From Methanoculleus taiwanensis (GTDB taxonomy: Archaea; Halobacteriota; Methanomicrobia; Methanomicrobiales; Methanoculleaceae), in contig NZ_LHQS01000001.1 of the NCBI RefSeq assembly GCF_004102725.1, forward strand, positions 601,327-665,326: 64,000 bases of DNA, read 5' to 3'. Below are positions 26,557 through 34,629 of the stretch, one piece after another; position 1 is the stretch's first letter, and each line of letters opens with the position of its first letter. Below the pieces are notes generated by a model, which was given only the letters and a program-made list of their open reading frames with translations, was not told where the DNA came from and ran no database searches. A program made the translations under genes and the position numbers.

Positions 26557-27836
26557 CTCTGTTTCTTACGGTACACCAGTATATAATACCCTCCACCGAG
26601 GATAATTGCGGCGAGAACGGCGAGAACGACGGGGTTCGTGACGAGTGAGCCGGTCTTCTGGGCGAGGTCGACCTGCACCTTCATGGTATCGGAGATCCGG
26701 CTGCTGCCGAGGGCGTCACGGTAGCGGATCTCGGAGTCGAGGCCGTAGGCCTTGAGGGTGGCGTCGGCGTCGACGTTCATCTCGAACCGTGCGGTTCCTT
26801 CCGCCCCGGGTGCGAGGTCGCCGAGGTAGGCGGTGTCGTCGTTGCTGGTGAAGGGGTCGATGGCGCTGATCCGTGCCTGTGCGTTGTAGACGGTGGCGGC
26901 GCCGGTGTTTTTGTAGACGACTTCAAGGACGCTCTTCTCGCCGGGGTAGAGGACGGCGCCCGAGGAGACGACCGCGAAGTCGGTCTTGCCGCCGACCGGG
27001 ATGCCGAGGGTGACGGTCTTTGAGGTCGCGGCGTCGCCGTCCGAGTCGGTGTAGGTGACGAGGACGTCGAGCGGGTAGGTCTGCGCCTCGGCGTCGGTGG
27101 TGACGGCGGCCTTGAAGGTCACGTCGACGGTCTCGCCGGGGGCGAAGTCGCCGAGGTAGGCGGCGGCGTCGGTCGGGACGACCGGGCTCGTGCCGCTCCG
27201 GGCGATCCGGGCGACGGCACCCTGTGCGGTCTCGTACCCGGCGTTCTTCAGGGTCAGGTGGACGTAGCCTTCGGTGCCGACGTTGAGGTCGTCGGTCGTG
27301 ACCGCGAGCACTTCAACCCGGAGGTCGGGGGTGATCGTGACCGCGAGCGGGAGCACCTCGGTCTTCTCCTCGTAGAAGTACTGGATGCTGTCGCTGCCGT
27401 ACTGCTCGGCGGAACTGAGGTAGGTGTAGGTCACGGTGAGCGGGAGGTTGTATGTCCCGGGAGCGGCGCCTTCAGCGACTTTGACGGTGAAGGTGGCGGT
27501 GGCGCTCTTGCCGCCGGCGATGTCGCCGAGGAACTGCGGGTCGGTCTTGACGGTGACCGGGGCGGCGTCGGCGCCGAGCGCGGCGGTGACGAGTTTCGCC
27601 GTGTTCGGCAGGTCGTCGCGGGCGACCGCGGTCGGGTCGACGAACTTGAACGTATTCAGCCCGCTGTTCTTCAGGGCGACCGCAAGCGCGATCTCCTGCC
27701 CGGGGGTGAACTCGTTGGTGCCGGCGATCGAGGCCGAGAGGGTCGGGCTTCCGTAGAGGTATTTATCGGCGGCCAGAGCCGGACCGGTCAGGGCAGCTAC
27801 CATGAGGGCTGCTACCAGGATATGCTGTATTCTCAT
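26553..27836 (-). CDS. COG1361-type S-layer/CARDB surface protein with C-terminal anchor
   Basis: 427 residues. A signal peptide (HILVAALMVAALTGPALA) precedes four tandem Ig-like/CARDB-type domains with recurring AYLGDFAPGETVDVTF-type strands. The C terminus has one hydrophobic helix followed by YRKKQR. The protein is probably exposed and tail-anchored. AGGTGATC lies just before the ATG at 27836, which rules out the longer frame. A TATATATAATG box (27882-27892, minus) gives a start site near the inverted repeat at 27849-27868. It is coupled to cPGI downstream. Confidence 0.85.
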   Translation of the reverse strand: MRIQHILVAALMVAALTGPALAADKYLYGSPTLSASIAGTNEFTPGQEIALAVALKNSGLNTFKFVDPTAVARDDLPNTAKLVTAALGADAAPVTVKTDPQFLGDIAGGKSATATFTVKVAEGAAPGTYNLPLTVTYTYLSSAEQYGSDSIQYFYEEKTEVLPLAVTITPDLRVEVLAVTTDDLNVGTEGYVHLTLKNAGYETAQGAVARIARSGTSPVVPTDAAAYLGDFAPGETVDVTFKAAVTTDAEAQTYPLDVLVTYTDSDGDAATSKTVTLGIPVGGKTDFAVVSSGAVLYPGEKSVLEVVYKNTGAATVYNAQARISAIDPFTSNDDTAYLGDLAPGAEGTARFEMNVDADATLKAYGLDSEIRYRDALGSSRISDTMKVQVDLAQKTGSLVTNPVVLAVLAAIILGGGYYILVYRKKQR

Positions 27837-27848
27837 CAGATCACCTGT

Positions 27849-27868
27849 GTTGTTTCTTGCGGAACAAC
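27849..27868. promoter_or_regulatory. Inverted repeat between surface-protein gene and TrmB regulator
   Basis: GTTGTTTC and GGAACAAC form an imperfect inverted repeat around TTGC. It sits at the predicted transcription start of the minus-strand surface gene and next to the TTTATTTC box (27869-27876) that would serve a leaderless TrmB gene at 27901. This is a plausible operator for the TrmB regulator; no binding has been shown. Confidence 0.45.
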
Positions 27869-27900
27869 ATTTATTTCCCGTCATTATATATACATATGGG

Positions 27901-28692
27901 ATGAGCGAGCCTAGGGACATTCCTGCAGATATTATCGAATCTCTCAAATCACTGGGGCTTACCAAGTACGAGGCCCTTGTCTATATCGGGCTCCTCAAGG
28001 TTGCCGGCGCTACGGCGACCGAGATCCACGAAATCTCGGGCGTGCCCCGCGCATCGGTCTATCCGGTTCTCGATCGGCTGATGCAGAAGGGTCTTGTCAG
28101 CGTCTCGCATACCACGCCCCGGCGGTTCAACGCGACGCCGCCCGACGAGGGGGTAGGAACGCTGATGCACCGGATCGAGGAGGATGCGGCGGCCGCCCGC
28201 GAAGCGCTCGTCGCGATCTACCAGGCGAAGCACGAGGATGACCGGGGCGACCAGGAACTGATCTGGAGCCTGTACGGGCAGGAGAATATTGTCGCCCGTC
28301 TTGCCGAGGCCTTCCGGAACGCGAAACGGAGCATCTCCATGGTCGTCAACAACGATCTCCTGGCGGACGCGATCCTTCCCCTTCTCCTATCGTGCCCGAA
28401 TCCTGTCGCCGTCGAGGTTGTCACCGACGCCTGTGTGGGCGAGGTGCCGGACGGGATGGTGGTTCACGTCCACCACCACTGTATGAAGTCCGGGAACTGC
28501 GGGCATGCTGAGAAGAGGATGCCGCTTGAGAACGCGGGCGTCTTTATTGTCGACGGTGAAAAAGTGCTTGTCTGGATGGGCTCGGCCGGTGAGGCGCCTT
28601 CCGCCCTCTACTCCGAATCCGCCGGGTTCGTGCAGTTCTTCAACCGCTACTGGACGAATATCCGGGACTGGATGGCGCTCGGCGATCAGTAG
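27901..28692 (+). CDS. TrmB-family transcriptional regulator
   Basis: 263 residues. An N-terminal winged HTH fits the TrmB family (LGLTKYEALVYIGLLKVAGATATEIHEISGVPR, key residues in about 17-50). The C-terminal half is PLD-like (from about 115: GQENIVARLAEAFRNAKRSISM) and includes a Cys/His cluster (HHHCMKSGNCGH, about 186-197) that could bind metal. The ATG has no SD and lies about 26 bases after a TATA-like box, so the message is probably leaderless. It is divergent from the COG1361-cPGI operon, its likely target. Confidence 0.85.
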   Translation: MSEPRDIPADIIESLKSLGLTKYEALVYIGLLKVAGATATEIHEISGVPRASVYPVLDRLMQKGLVSVSHTTPRRFNATPPDEGVGTLMHRIEEDAAAAREALVAIYQAKHEDDRGDQELIWSLYGQENIVARLAEAFRNAKRSISMVVNNDLLADAILPLLLSCPNPVAVEVVTDACVGEVPDGMVVHVHHHCMKSGNCGHAEKRMPLENAGVFIVDGEKVLVWMGSAGEAPSALYSESAGFVQFFNRYWTNIRDWMALGDQ

Positions 28693-29432
28693 TCGTCGAG
28701 GTAGCCCATCTCGTCGATATCGATCAGCCCTTTGAGCGCACGGGTGACGACCCAGCGCCCCGCCTCTTTTATCGCCGCCATGGCGTTGGTGCCGCCGACC
28801 ATCGTCACGCCGAGGTACTGCGGGCTGACCGGGACGCCGAGGAGCGGGACGTTCGGGGCGCCGACGTCGAGGATGCCGGAAAACCCGCTGGCGGTGAGTT
28901 CGTCGAGGACGGTTCCGACGAGCGGTTCGGCCTCCATGTGGCATTCGCGCATGTTCGCGAGGATATTCCCGCTGCCGTGCTTCATGACGCTCCGGATGGA
29001 GGTGATGTCCTGGGAGATGAGCACCTCAAGGGGATCGAGCGTCGTGTCCTTGTAGAGGAGCATGCTGATGAACCGGCGCGGTTCGTGCCGGTCGATCTCG
29101 ACCACGCCGCCGCCGATGGGGTTGAGCGGCACGCCGCGCTGGAGCAGCAGGGCGTCGAGGGTGATGCTGCACATGGTGCAGATCGCGTGGGCGTGGTCGG
29201 GGACGGTGTAGTCCCCTATATCTTCGCCGGGCTCCGCGACCCGGATCCGGTCGCTGACCATGAGCCCGGTTCGGTGGGCGTCTTTGAGCATCGCAAGCGC
29301 AAAGGAGAGGTCGTCCTCTTTGATGAGCGAGAGGTTGTAGATGATCTTCCCGGTGTTCTCCTCGGGGTTGTAGGTCACCTGGAGGGCGTACTCCTCGATG
29401 CGGTGGTTGGTGAATTTCAGCGGTTCTTTCAT
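28686..29432 (-). CDS. NrpR regulatory-domain protein without HTH (NrpRII type)
   Basis: 248 residues forming one DUF128/NrpR domain, with the glycine-rich GVVEIDRHEPRRF and VGGTNAMAAIKEAG stretches and a CTMCSITLD motif. Full NrpR nitrogen repressors carry a winged helix first; none is encoded here. This fits the NrpRII type described in Methanosarcina, which works with a separate DNA-binding NrpRI. GAAGGAG precedes the ATG at 29432, deciding the start. It overlaps the end of the TrmB gene by seven bases, tail to tail. Confidence 0.82.
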   Translation of the reverse strand: MKEPLKFTNHRIEEYALQVTYNPEENTGKIIYNLSLIKEDDLSFALAMLKDAHRTGLMVSDRIRVAEPGEDIGDYTVPDHAHAICTMCSITLDALLLQRGVPLNPIGGGVVEIDRHEPRRFISMLLYKDTTLDPLEVLISQDITSIRSVMKHGSGNILANMRECHMEAEPLVGTVLDELTASGFSGILDVGAPNVPLLGVPVSPQYLGVTMVGGTNAMAAIKEAGRWVVTRALKGLIDIDEMGYLDDY

Positions 29433-29842
29433 CGGCACGGCTCCTTCATTGCGCGGGAGAGGGATCTTCCGCAGGGAAGGGTTGTAGTTTATTTTCTTCC
29501 CCGAGGGAAAAAGGGTAGCTGATCGGAGGTGGGGGGTGGATGTGTTCGGGTGCGGGATGGTTGGGGTGGTGGTTGGCCGTTCTTGCAGGGGTCTTCGTCG
29601 CCTGTTCGTCGTTTCTTTGGCGAACGGCTTGGTCACGGGGAGAGGGTATGCTTTTTGTATTGCCACTGCAACATGATACTTTAAGGAAGCGATTTCGGCA
29701 ATGGATGTTCCCACGAAGTAGTTGAAAAAGAAACCATCACATTTTGGAGCCCTACAAAATGGAATGTTGGCTTGATGCGAAAGTCGTAGCAGGCGAATTT
29801 TAAACGAGACCGGAAGCCATCATCTATTGCCTGACAGCCGGG
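29433..29842. promoter_or_regulatory. NrpR-gene promoter and upstream spacer
   Basis: No gene is supported here. On the minus strand an AAAATAAAC box (about 29487-29495) serves the NrpR-domain gene. It is flanked by two dyads, TTCC-N4-GGAA at 29467-29478 and TTCC-N5-GGAA at 29497-29509. On the + strand an ATTTTAAAC box (29797-29805) precedes the interrupted small ORF. The middle is G-rich with no clear signal. Confidence 0.45.
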
Positions 29843-29939
29843 ATGGTGAGAGAAGAGCAGCCGGAGATCGACCTCGAGAAGATGAAGCAGGATATCGTCG
29901 ATAGCGTCTCGAAGGAGATTGCGAGAGATCTGATTGAGG

Positions 29940-30412
29940 TCATCCCATAACTCTCCAGAGCATCATTGCACATGCCAGGTAGATGAGTCCCAAGAATGAG
30001 TATTCATATCGCTCATATCGTGGAACGACCTTCTTAAATGCCTCTATCCAGCTGAAAAATCGTTCAACAGCACTGCGCTTTTTATACAATTCCGGATCAA
30101 ACCAGAATGGCCTTCCCCGCTTGGGATATTTCCTTGATCTTCGATTCACGGGAATATTGCTCCTGATTCTTCGTTCTCGATTGTACTGGCGAATCTCCCG
30201 GGAATCGTAAGCTGCATCTGCCGAGATGATAGTGGGATGATCTTGGACGTCTGGAATCGTGAATGCTTCGAGAGTTGGTTCGTAGAGTCGTGAATCGTGG
30301 ATATTTGCTGGGAAAACGGTGCAGGCGAGGGGAAGACCATTCTGATCGACCAAAGCGCTCAGTTTACTCCCTTTTACTTTCTTATAGCCATCATAACCGG
30401 TCGATCCCCCTT
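29940..30412 (-). CDS. IS5-family transposase, C-terminal frame
   Basis: The DDE catalytic part: ALVDQNGLPLACTVFPANIHDS, then IISADAAYDSREIRQY, and the final RSAVERFFSWIEAFKKV with the catalytic glutamate, ending near LMLWRV-like helices. An ATG-like start within the frame exists at 30353, but the frame runs back to the slippery site near 30412. It is probably made only as a fusion to the N-terminal frame by -1 frameshifting. Confidence 0.82.
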
Positions 30413-30733
30413 TTTTGCTTGAATATCCTTGGTATCCGTCGAACAGTGCCCTAAATCGATTTTCTGAAGGATATAGCCGGCGCGGAGAAGGTCAAGGAAA
30501 ATGTCCTGATAGATGCCGTGCTCAGCAAGATAGAGGTGAAAGCGGTGTACCGTCGATTTCGTGCCGTATTGCCGAGGAACATCGCTCCAGGTACAGCCGG
30601 TGGTCAGGACAAAGAGAATACCGTTGAACATGGCACGATGGTCGGTTCGCGGACGTCCAATATGGGGTTTCTGAGCGGGGAGATGCGGCTCGATGATTGC
30701 CCAGAGATCATCGTCGATTTCCCGGAAGGCCAT
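30374..30733 (-). CDS. IS5-family transposase, N-terminal frame
   Basis: 119 residues with the IS5 opening (DDDLWAIIEPHLPAQKPHIGRPR) and GCTWSDVPRQYG. The frame ends shortly after the slippery sequence A-AAA-AAG (minus strand, about 30407-30413). A -1 shift there joins it to KKGGSTGYDGYKKVKGSKL, the expected IS5 continuation. The first catalytic aspartate lies in the short HCSTDTKDI stretch. Confidence 0.82.
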   Translation of the reverse strand: MAFREIDDDLWAIIEPHLPAQKPHIGRPRTDHRAMFNGILFVLTTGCTWSDVPRQYGTKSTVHRFHLYLAEHGIYQDIFLDLLRAGYILQKIDLGHCSTDTKDIQAKKGDRPVMMAIRK

Positions 30734-30842
30734 ACACCTCGGGTTTTATTCAAGAGGCCTTATAATTATGGGATATCCTCATTGATAAACTGATCAAAAA
30801 AGAGAGCAGCGCTTGATATTAGCGTTCCCAAACGGTAGTGCT

Positions 30843-31601
30843 ATGACAACCAATGACAAACTTGAGAAGTCATTAGGGATACTAGTTGAACCCGCAATTT
30901 TAATTGCGGTGATCACGAGTGGACTCTATTGTATTGCTCGTGTTTATACTGATAGTTATTTTCATCGATTGAGTCTAGATCCTGGTATTCTCTCTTTTTC
31001 ATCTGAGGATTATTTTCAATTTGGGTTCGTTCCGCTCGTTTTAACAATTATTTTAGTGGCAGCTTATATTTTTGTACTAGAGATTCAAGAAAATAGCAGA
31101 ACTATTGTCTTTTTGTCAAACATACCTTTTTTACTATACTACATTGCCGGACTTTTCTTTTTGACCCAAATATCCCTATTTCATTGGAAACCACTTCCAA
31201 TTGCCTTGCTTTTAATTTTCATTGCCTCTTTTGTAGCTTACTTTTACTTTTCAATGATAAGTCAGGCTTTTTTTTCAAATACATGGCAGCAAAGTAATTT
31301 TGGGAAATTAAGGGTGTTGTACATTCTTATTGTACTAGCAATTTTAATTGTTGCTTCGTTTGGTACATTTTATGCGGCTCAGAATGTTGAAGGGAATTTG
31401 CCAAATACTATTGTCATTGGATTCGAGGCGCAAAATGGATCATTCCGACCTCTCCAAGAGTATTCTGAATTTGTCTTAATCTCTTATCACAGCGGAAACT
31501 ATTACGTTACTCCAAGACTGGAACATGCCCCTCCCGATCCAAGAGTATATGTGATACCAGAGAGGGAAGTTGAAATAGTAATCCTAAAATGCCTCAAATA
31601 A
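30843..31601 (+). CDS. Orphan AT-rich membrane protein
   Basis: 252 residues, family not recognised. About five hydrophobic helices cover residues 15-190 (PAILIAVITSGLYCIA, LVLTIILVAAYIFVL, IPFLLYYIAGLFFL, PIALLLIFIASFVAYFYF, VLYILIVLAILIVASF), followed by a soluble tail of about 65 residues that may face outward. Base composition is far more AT-rich than the genes before 29 kb, suggesting transfer. It lies just right of the insertion sequence and is convergent with the KAP gene. Confidence 0.6.
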   Translation: MTTNDKLEKSLGILVEPAILIAVITSGLYCIARVYTDSYFHRLSLDPGILSFSSEDYFQFGFVPLVLTIILVAAYIFVLEIQENSRTIVFLSNIPFLLYYIAGLFFLTQISLFHWKPLPIALLLIFIASFVAYFYFSMISQAFFSNTWQQSNFGKLRVLYILIVLAILIVASFGTFYAAQNVEGNLPNTIVIGFEAQNGSFRPLQEYSEFVLISYHSGNYYVTPRLEHAPPDPRVYVIPEREVEIVILKCLK

Positions 31602-31641
31602 CAATCGGAAAGCAAATTCCTGCATCCACTTCAGTTGCAGC

Positions 31642-31836
31642 TTAATCTCCCGTTTCACCCAGACCGCGTAGACCGGCACCCCCCACACCCAGCACTGCAG
31701 CACAGACCGCCGGGTACCATGTCGGGCCGGAGAGGCAGTACTGCCCGATGGCCATCGAGACCGCCGGGATGCCGAGCCCCGGGACGAGGATGGAGACCCA
31801 GAGCTTTCGGGTGATGGTTATCTGCCGGTCCGTCAC
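31642..31836 (-). CDS. Small membrane protein of a locally repeated family (copy A)
   Basis: 64 residues from a GTG start. A basic N terminus (TDRQITITRKLW) is followed by two hydrophobic stretches. Related starts occur at 37148 (intact, shorter), 37979 (truncated) and 34581 (stop at codon four), all with the same upstream leader. GC-rich, unlike its AT-rich neighbours. It has no canonical SD; the leader reads CCGCCGCAATCCTCC in the coding direction. Confidence 0.45.
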   Translation of the reverse strand: MTDRQITITRKLWVSILVPGLGIPAVSMAIGQYCLSGPTWYPAVCAAVLGVGGAGLRGLGETGD

Positions 31837-31885
31837 GATGGAGGATTGCGGCGGAGAGGGGAAATGGGTTGTGGATTGGTTTGGA
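31642..31885. repeat. Dispersed leader-plus-small-ORF repeat, copy A
   Basis: First of four related segments in the accessory region. The shared part on the + strand reads CACGATGGAGGATTGCGGCG, then GAGGGGAAA. Here it joins the intact 64-residue ORF. It lies between the orphan membrane protein and the KAP gene. Confidence 0.7.
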
Positions 31886-31947
31886 AGTTAAGATTGAATT
31901 ATTAATTGAATGTATCTATTTGCATATATGCTAAATAGTGATATTCC

Positions 31948-34491
31948 TCAGCTTCCCGGTCCCTCGGTAATGATGATGTAATCTATGACACGGATATCCA
32001 TCTCTAAACATTCTACCTCAATATCATACCGATTTGAAGCAAGCCCCGAAATATCGAATAAGCATTCCCATTGATTGTTCTCTCCGCCTTCTTTAACTTT
32101 GACAGTTGCTGTCATGCCAGAGAATCTGTTACGCTGTTTTTTCAAATGAGGGGAATAATCCATGTTTTGTACTTTTACAAGAAGCTCTGTGCCAATGGCT
32201 AAATTTGTCTCTCCCCTCAATGTTACTATGCTCATTTGACTCTTATCTACCCTTTTGTCCTCAAATTGATCAATTGAAAGCCAGGGTTTTTCCACAATAA
32301 AAGTTAGTTTTGTATAAATATCGCTACACTGGGGGCTTGTTAGGAAATCAATCAAAGCAAGAGCAGATCCTTTTGGGTCATTATTTAAAATCTGATGCGA
32401 ATCCGTTGGATCATATCGAGATTTTATGTACCCGGATTCTTCAAAGACATCCGGTTCTGAGTTCGTGTTTGGATGTTGAATTATAACAAAATAAGTACCC
32501 GGATTCATTGCACGTGTTTTCGCACCACCTAGAGTGTATTGGTATTCGCCACTAGATCTAACGCCAACTGGGTCTCTGATTGCACAATATGGTCCAAATG
32601 TCCATACGTAGATTTGAGAAGGGTTGCCTTCAGCGGTACCAGTTATCCTTATTGCATTTCCCTGCGCTACTGCTGATGCACTAAGTGAACCTGTAATATA
32701 GGGGACTCTTATAACCAACGATTGTGTAGAATAAGTAGGACGCTTTTGATAATCGACATGGAGCTGCTCTTTATCATATGGCTGGGAAACAGCATAGATT
32801 GTGTAAGTTCCTCCCGTTAGATGTTTGGCGATGGTGGATGTTTCCCACTTATATTCCCAAGTCTGATCATTACCCACAGGAATTCTAGTGAAAGTATCCT
32901 CATTGCCGTGAATTACAGGGTCAGTTAAGTTTTCAAGGCTTGTTCCTGCCGGCGGAAGATTTGGTCCAATAATAAACAGATATAGAGTGTTACTTGCCGT
33001 GCACGTGCCTGTAATTGATAATTCTTCTCCGGTAAACGCTACACCAGTTCCGGAAATGGTTATGGTGAGGCTCATGTACGTGTTCTCTTCTGTGCCATTG
33101 CCGCTTTGCTTGTCGCTTTTTGGTGAAGAAAAGTTCTCAGATGCTACCGTACTTAGAAAAATGCATTTTCCAAGATTGAAGTCTGTGAAAATCTTATCAC
33201 CGGTTCGCAAAATCAGTTGGGTCTTGCCATCGCTCTTGAAACTATTAAATAGTGTATGGATATTTTCTGGCAATCTGGACAACACATCTGCATCCTTGCC
33301 TTCAGCTTCTCTTGCATACTCTTGCAAATATAGGAGGAGGTCGAAATTTGATTTTATTTCGCGTACGAATGGCTCTGAGTAAAAGTTCAGAAGAACCCAC
33401 TTTATTAGTATTTCTTTTTCGATGCCATTCCCAAGAGCAGACATTAAGCTTAAAGTATTGAAAAACCGCTTGATTTCTCTTGGGTTGCTATCCAGTCCAT
33501 TTACAATTAATTCTTCATATTCTTGAATTAATTCTCCAACCAACAACTCTTTTTCAATAAAATCCTTAACGCCTTGCCTTGATATTGCGGGGAGATTGAA
33601 TTCTAATTGAATCATTTTTTTAATATATTCTCTTCCTGAAAAACTGTGACCACCTTCAAGCCCAAGCTGTTTATAACGTGAATCTACCGCCCTTGATATC
33701 AGGTTGATGTCCATTCCTAGAACAAAAACACACCCTTTTTGGTCGAAAAATAAATTTATCGATTCTAAAATGTTTGTGACCACGCCTGGGGGACACCGAT
33801 CAAGGTCGTCAATAAATATTACGAGAACACCATCGCGGTCGTCAAAATCACCGTCATCGTATTCTTCACCACAGATGTATCGCCTTAGAACACATCGTAA
33901 ATATCTGCTAAACTCATTGTAAAAAGAGGGATTTTCTTTATATATCGGCTTCTTGACCCATTTTTCATAGTTAGGGCTGAGTCCTGAAAGGGATCCCATT
34001 CCGCTGAAAATTCCGATAGCGGATAGTGAAGTACTGACAAAGTCTTGGATTACCACTTCGGTTCTAACGCGATCCGTGTCTATGAGTTCGTGGATCCATC
34101 TTTCCGTTTTCTTAAAGAAATCTCCTGTCTCAAGTCGGTCGCAATTATTTGAAAGTTGCTCATGAATTTCAAGTGATAATGCGGCGAGAAGTACGTCGGT
34201 TTCGGGATATTTCCATGCGTTAAACCATACTGTTCTGATTTTCCTGTAATCATCGTCGCCTTTTTTACATCTATTAATCAACTCTTCACGGAGGGTTTTC
34301 ATCAGCGAGGTTTTCCCAGTTCCCCATCGTCCATTTACTGCTATAGAGAAAGGAGTTTCATTATCTTTATTCAGTATGATTTCCGAAATTCCCTCGATAT
34401 ATCTTTCAAAATTAAAGTGTTTTGCTCCTTTTGTGGGGCTATCTGAATACATATTGATATTTGACACAGTACGGTCGCGGTTTTGATTCAT
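31948..34491 (-). CDS. KAP-family P-loop NTPase fused to S-layer-type domains
   Basis: 847 residues. The KAP NTPase fills about 25-460: Walker A GRWGTGKTS (54-62), FNAWKY (90-95), one hydrophobic insert near 150-170, Walker B LVIFIDDLDRC (223-233), and NPREIKRFFN (335-344). After a Ser/Gly/Glu linker (about 453-470) come three beta domains. The first two have SITGTCTASNTLYLFIIGPN-type strands, and the last (about 750-845) reads like the closing domain of Methanoculleus-type S-layer proteins (LRGETNLAIGTELLVKV). No signal peptide. AT-rich. An ATG at 34452 is an alternative start. Confidence 0.85.
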   Translation of the reverse strand: MNQNRDRTVSNINMYSDSPTKGAKHFNFERYIEGISEIILNKDNETPFSIAVNGRWGTGKTSLMKTLREELINRCKKGDDDYRKIRTVWFNAWKYPETDVLLAALSLEIHEQLSNNCDRLETGDFFKKTERWIHELIDTDRVRTEVVIQDFVSTSLSAIGIFSGMGSLSGLSPNYEKWVKKPIYKENPSFYNEFSRYLRCVLRRYICGEEYDDGDFDDRDGVLVIFIDDLDRCPPGVVTNILESINLFFDQKGCVFVLGMDINLISRAVDSRYKQLGLEGGHSFSGREYIKKMIQLEFNLPAISRQGVKDFIEKELLVGELIQEYEELIVNGLDSNPREIKRFFNTLSLMSALGNGIEKEILIKWVLLNFYSEPFVREIKSNFDLLLYLQEYAREAEGKDADVLSRLPENIHTLFNSFKSDGKTQLILRTGDKIFTDFNLGKCIFLSTVASENFSSPKSDKQSGNGTEENTYMSLTITISGTGVAFTGEELSITGTCTASNTLYLFIIGPNLPPAGTSLENLTDPVIHGNEDTFTRIPVGNDQTWEYKWETSTIAKHLTGGTYTIYAVSQPYDKEQLHVDYQKRPTYSTQSLVIRVPYITGSLSASAVAQGNAIRITGTAEGNPSQIYVWTFGPYCAIRDPVGVRSSGEYQYTLGGAKTRAMNPGTYFVIIQHPNTNSEPDVFEESGYIKSRYDPTDSHQILNNDPKGSALALIDFLTSPQCSDIYTKLTFIVEKPWLSIDQFEDKRVDKSQMSIVTLRGETNLAIGTELLVKVQNMDYSPHLKKQRNRFSGMTATVKVKEGGENNQWECLFDISGLASNRYDIEVECLEMDIRVIDYIIITEGPGS

Positions 34492-34544
34492 TTTGCGTCA
34501 CATCCAACGTAGTTTGATGCCTATGGTTGAAAGTCAGACCCTCG

Positions 34545-34625
34545 GGGTAATGCCGGTTACCTCCCGGCTCTAGTCTGTCACGATGGAGGATTGCGGCGGG
34601 GAGGGGAAAAGGATTGCTAAAAGAA
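34545..34625. repeat. Dispersed repeat, copy B (ORF destroyed)
   Basis: The leader CACGATGGAGGATTGCGGCG is intact at 34579 onward, but the small ORF stops at its fourth codon (GTG ACA GAC TAG on the minus strand). It lies in the 138-base gap between the KAP gene and the restriction endonuclease. Confidence 0.7.
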
Positions 34626-34629
34626 TCTC

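Larger units (their letters stand above)
29936..30780 (-). mobile_element. IS5-family insertion sequence, 845 bp
   Basis: The ends carry imperfect inverted repeats: GAGGTCATCCCATAAC at the left and GAGGATATCCCATAAT read inward from the right. The element is flanked by ATT (29933-29935 and 30781-30783) as the likely target duplication; ambiguity could extend it to ATTGA. Two overlapping transposase frames fill it. Both frames are free of other disruptions, so the element may still be active. Confidence 0.85.
29843..30816 (+). pseudogene. Small ORF interrupted by the IS5-family element
   Basis: An ATG at 29843 opens a frame that runs into the left end of the insertion element, where the element supplies a false stop. 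Removing 29936-30780 and one copy of the flanking ATT rejoins the frame, giving about 41 residues: a Glu/Lys-rich amphipathic helix region (QPEIDLEKMKQDIVDSVSKE) then DKLIKKESSA and a stop at 30814-30816. A TATA-like box sits 40 bases upstream. Family unknown. Confidence 0.55.
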
